DNA from: an uncultured Collinsella sp.
GTDB taxonomy: Bacteria; Actinomycetota; Coriobacteriia; Coriobacteriales; Coriobacteriaceae
Direction: 5' to 3'
DNA: 39,412 nt
Assembly (NCBI GenBank): GCA_938023705.1
Contig: CALJDJ010000106.1
Coordinates: 1-39,412 of the forward strand
Part shown: positions 37,809 through 39,412 of the stretch, piece by piece
Numbering within the stretch: position 1 is the first letter of the stretch
Layout of the letters: every line of letters begins with the position of its first letter
Notes under the pieces: model-generated
What the model saw: only the letters and a program-made list of their open reading frames with translations
The model's database searches: none
Told to the model about the DNA's origin: nothing
Made by a program: the position numbers and the translations under genes

Positions 37809-39329
37809 GTGGCCCAAGAGACGTTTAGTGATCGCCTGCGACAGACTATGTCCGATCGCGACGTTCGCCAGTCGGACGTGATCCGCGCATCGGAGATGCT
37901 CGGCAAAAAACTCGGCAAGAGTCAGATGAGCCAATATGTGAGCGGCAAGACGATCCCGCGGCGTGATGTGGCAGAGCTGCTCGCCCGTATTTTGGAGGTC
38001 GATGTTACCTGGCTGCTCGCCGGTGACGCCGATCAAGGCGAGACGTCCTCGTCCCATAACGTTGCCAAATCCGAACCTAATCCTTCAGCTCAAATTCCAA
38101 GGAGCACCACCATGCGTACTTTTTCTAAATCCACCAAGCTCGATAACGTCCTGTATGACGTGCGCGGTCCCGTCGTCGACGAGGCTGCCCGTATGGAGGA
38201 CGAGGGCGAGCGCATCCTCAAGCTCAATATCGGTAATCCGGCGCCCTTTGGTTTCCGCACGCCCGATGAGGTCATTAAGGACATGCGCCAGCAGCTGCCC
38301 GACTGCGAAGGCTATTCCAACTCGCGCGGCCTGTTCTCCGCGCGCAAGGCGATCATGCAGTACTCGCAGATCAAGGGCCTGCCCAATGTTCAGATGGAGC
38401 ACATCTACACGGGCAACGGCGTGTCCGAGCTCATCCAGCTTTCGATGAACGCGCTGCTCGATAACGGTGACGAGATTCTGATTCCCAGCCCCGATTATCC
38501 GCTGTGGACGGCGTGCGCAACCCTTGCCGGCGGTCATCCTGTGCACTATCTGTGCGATGAGCAGGCGGATTGGTATCCCGACCTGGCCGATATGGAGTCC
38601 AAGATCACGAGCGCGACCAAAGCCCTCGTCATCATCAACCCCAACAACCCCACGGGTTCCGTCTATCCGCGCGAGGTGCTCGAGGGTATCGTCGAGGTTG
38701 CACGCAGGCATCAGCTGATGATCTTTGCTGATGAGATCTACGACCGCCTGTGCATGGACGGCTACGAGCACGTCTCGATTGCCTCGCTCGCTCCCGACCT
38801 GCCCTGCGTCACCTTTAGCGGCCTTTCCAAGTCGCACATGATTGCGGGCTATCGTATTGGCTGGATGGTGCTTTCGGGCAACCAGCGCTGCATGAGCGAC
38901 TTTATTATGGGCATCAACATGCTCTCGAACATGCGCCTGTGCTCCAACGTGCCGGCTCAGTCAATCGTCCAGACGGCGCTCGGCGGACACCAGTCGGTCA
39001 ACGACTACATCCGTCCTGGCGGTCGTGTGTATGAGCAGCGCAACTTTGTGTACGAGGCACTCAGCAAGATCGATGGCATCTCGGTGGTCAAGCCCCGCGC
39101 GGCGTTCTATATCTTCCCCAAGATGGATGTCAAGAAATTCAACATCACCGATGACGAGCAGTTTGCCCTTGACCTGCTACACGAGAAGAAGATCCTGATC
39201 ACCCGCGGCGGCGGCTTTAACTGGGCCGAGCCCGACCACTTCCGCATCGTGTACCTGCCGCGCATGGAAGTGCTCAAGGAGTCCCTCGAAGACCTCGCCG
39301 ACTTCTTCGATCATTACCGCCAGAGCTAA
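37809..39329 (+). CDS. alaA: XRE-type HTH fused to an AlaA-like alanine aminotransferase
   Basis: A 506-residue fusion. Residues 5-72 form a helix-turn-helix (FSDRLRQTMSDRDVRQSDVI, with KSQMSQYVSGKTIPRRDVA) like XRE/Cro regulators. A Ser/Pro-rich linker (about 75-101) follows, then a fold-type I aminotransferase very similar to E. coli AlaA: KLDNVLYDVRGPVVDEA, NIGNPAPFGF, N280 in NPNNPTG, D308 in ADEIY and PLP-lysine K341 in SGLSKS. The start is GTG 37809 with AAGGAGG. An internal ATG at 38112 (Met102) also has its own AAGGAG site, so the free enzyme may be made too. The expected reaction is alanine/pyruvate transamination with 2-oxoglutarate. Confidence 0.88.
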   Translation: MAQETFSDRLRQTMSDRDVRQSDVIRASEMLGKKLGKSQMSQYVSGKTIPRRDVAELLARILEVDVTWLLAGDADQGETSSSHNVAKSEPNPSAQIPRSTTMRTFSKSTKLDNVLYDVRGPVVDEAARMEDEGERILKLNIGNPAPFGFRTPDEVIKDMRQQLPDCEGYSNSRGLFSARKAIMQYSQIKGLPNVQMEHIYTGNGVSELIQLSMNALLDNGDEILIPSPDYPLWTACATLAGGHPVHYLCDEQADWYPDLADMESKITSATKALVIINPNNPTGSVYPREVLEGIVEVARRHQLMIFADEIYDRLCMDGYEHVSIASLAPDLPCVTFSGLSKSHMIAGYRIGWMVLSGNQRCMSDFIMGINMLSNMRLCSNVPAQSIVQTALGGHQSVNDYIRPGGRVYEQRNFVYEALSKIDGISVVKPRAAFYIFPKMDVKKFNITDDEQFALDLLHEKKILITRGGGFNWAEPDHFRIVYLPRMEVLKESLEDLADFFDHYRQS

Positions 39330-39334
39330 TTAGT

Positions 39335-39358
39335 TCCGCCGTTCTACCGAACGGCGGA
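39335..39358 (+). terminator. Hairpin after the XRE-aminotransferase gene
   Basis: CCGCCGTTC (39336-39344) and GAACGGCGG (39349-39357) form a perfect 9-bp stem with loop TACC, 6 bases after the stop. No T-run follows. The 19 bases at 39333-39351 recur at 13669-13687. Nothing else was recognised up to the window end. Confidence 0.55.
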
Positions 39359-39412
39359 CCGGCCGACGCTGCGCGGGCCGCATTTGGACAATCTGACGTT
39401 CAACTTCAAGGG

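Noticed and set aside
1..39412. CRISPR array, tRNA or rRNA genes
   Set aside because: No regularly spaced repeats of CRISPR type, no tRNA cloverleaf with a GTTCGA-type T-loop, and no rRNA sequence were recognised by eye on either strand; a covariance-model search would be decisive for tRNAs.

Overview
The window looks like a chromosomal segment of a gut actinobacterium of the class Coriobacteriia, most likely a Collinsella-type organism. This is inferred from the high-GC coding sequence, strong AAGGAGG-type ribosome binding sites, a bile salt hydrolase, two cell-wall proteins with LAATG sorting signals, and compact gut-anaerobe gene content. No rRNA, tRNA or CRISPR array was found.

Layout. 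1-620 is the left end of an IS110-family element that runs off the window. 626-6400 carries RNA-modification genes (an RlmA-like and an RsmJ-like methyltransferase), small membrane and zinc-ribbon proteins, a GNAT acetyltransferase and a TetM/TetO-like ribosomal-protection GTPase. 6394-11410 is a module of two paralogous AAA ATPases around a short UvrA, bounded and divided by related palindromes. 11403-14303 (minus) holds trmL, a COG0523 metallochaperone GTPase, an ArsC/Spx-like protein and an iron-sulfur-type flavoprotein. 14362-15242 is an AT-richer island with an IS30-like relic. 15243-19619 holds two tandem c-di-GMP proteins, one with a nine-C tract in its coding sequence. 19944-23067 holds a patatin lipase and a TPP-riboswitch-controlled thiamine salvage operon (thiM, thiamine-binding protein, thiE). 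23105-28389 holds a Cof-type phosphatase, a LysR regulator, a MetE-like methyltransferase, a uracil permease and an esterase.

28597-33946 (minus) is an AzgA-like purine permease followed by two tandemly duplicated beta-helix surface proteins. The duplication carried along the last 45 bp of the permease gene. 34140-35656 has a peptide-deformylase-like protein lacking the catalytic glutamate and a bile salt hydrolase. 35683-37646 has an EamA exporter divergent from a LysR regulator. Fifty bases of the regulator gene are repeated just beyond the exporter stop codon, so the exporter's 3' UTR would be antisense to the regulator mRNA. 37706-39358 has an XRE-HTH/alanine aminotransferase fusion downstream of three phased operator-like repeats.

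The most noteworthy signals are the eamA 3' UTR antisense copy of lysR, the phase-variation-prone diguanylate cyclase, the ATPase-UvrA-ATPase module, the dispersed palindromes with a shared loop-proximal core but different arms, the XRE-AlaA fusion with a nested start, and the degenerate deformylase. Functions are assigned from motifs read by eye; no database search was possible.
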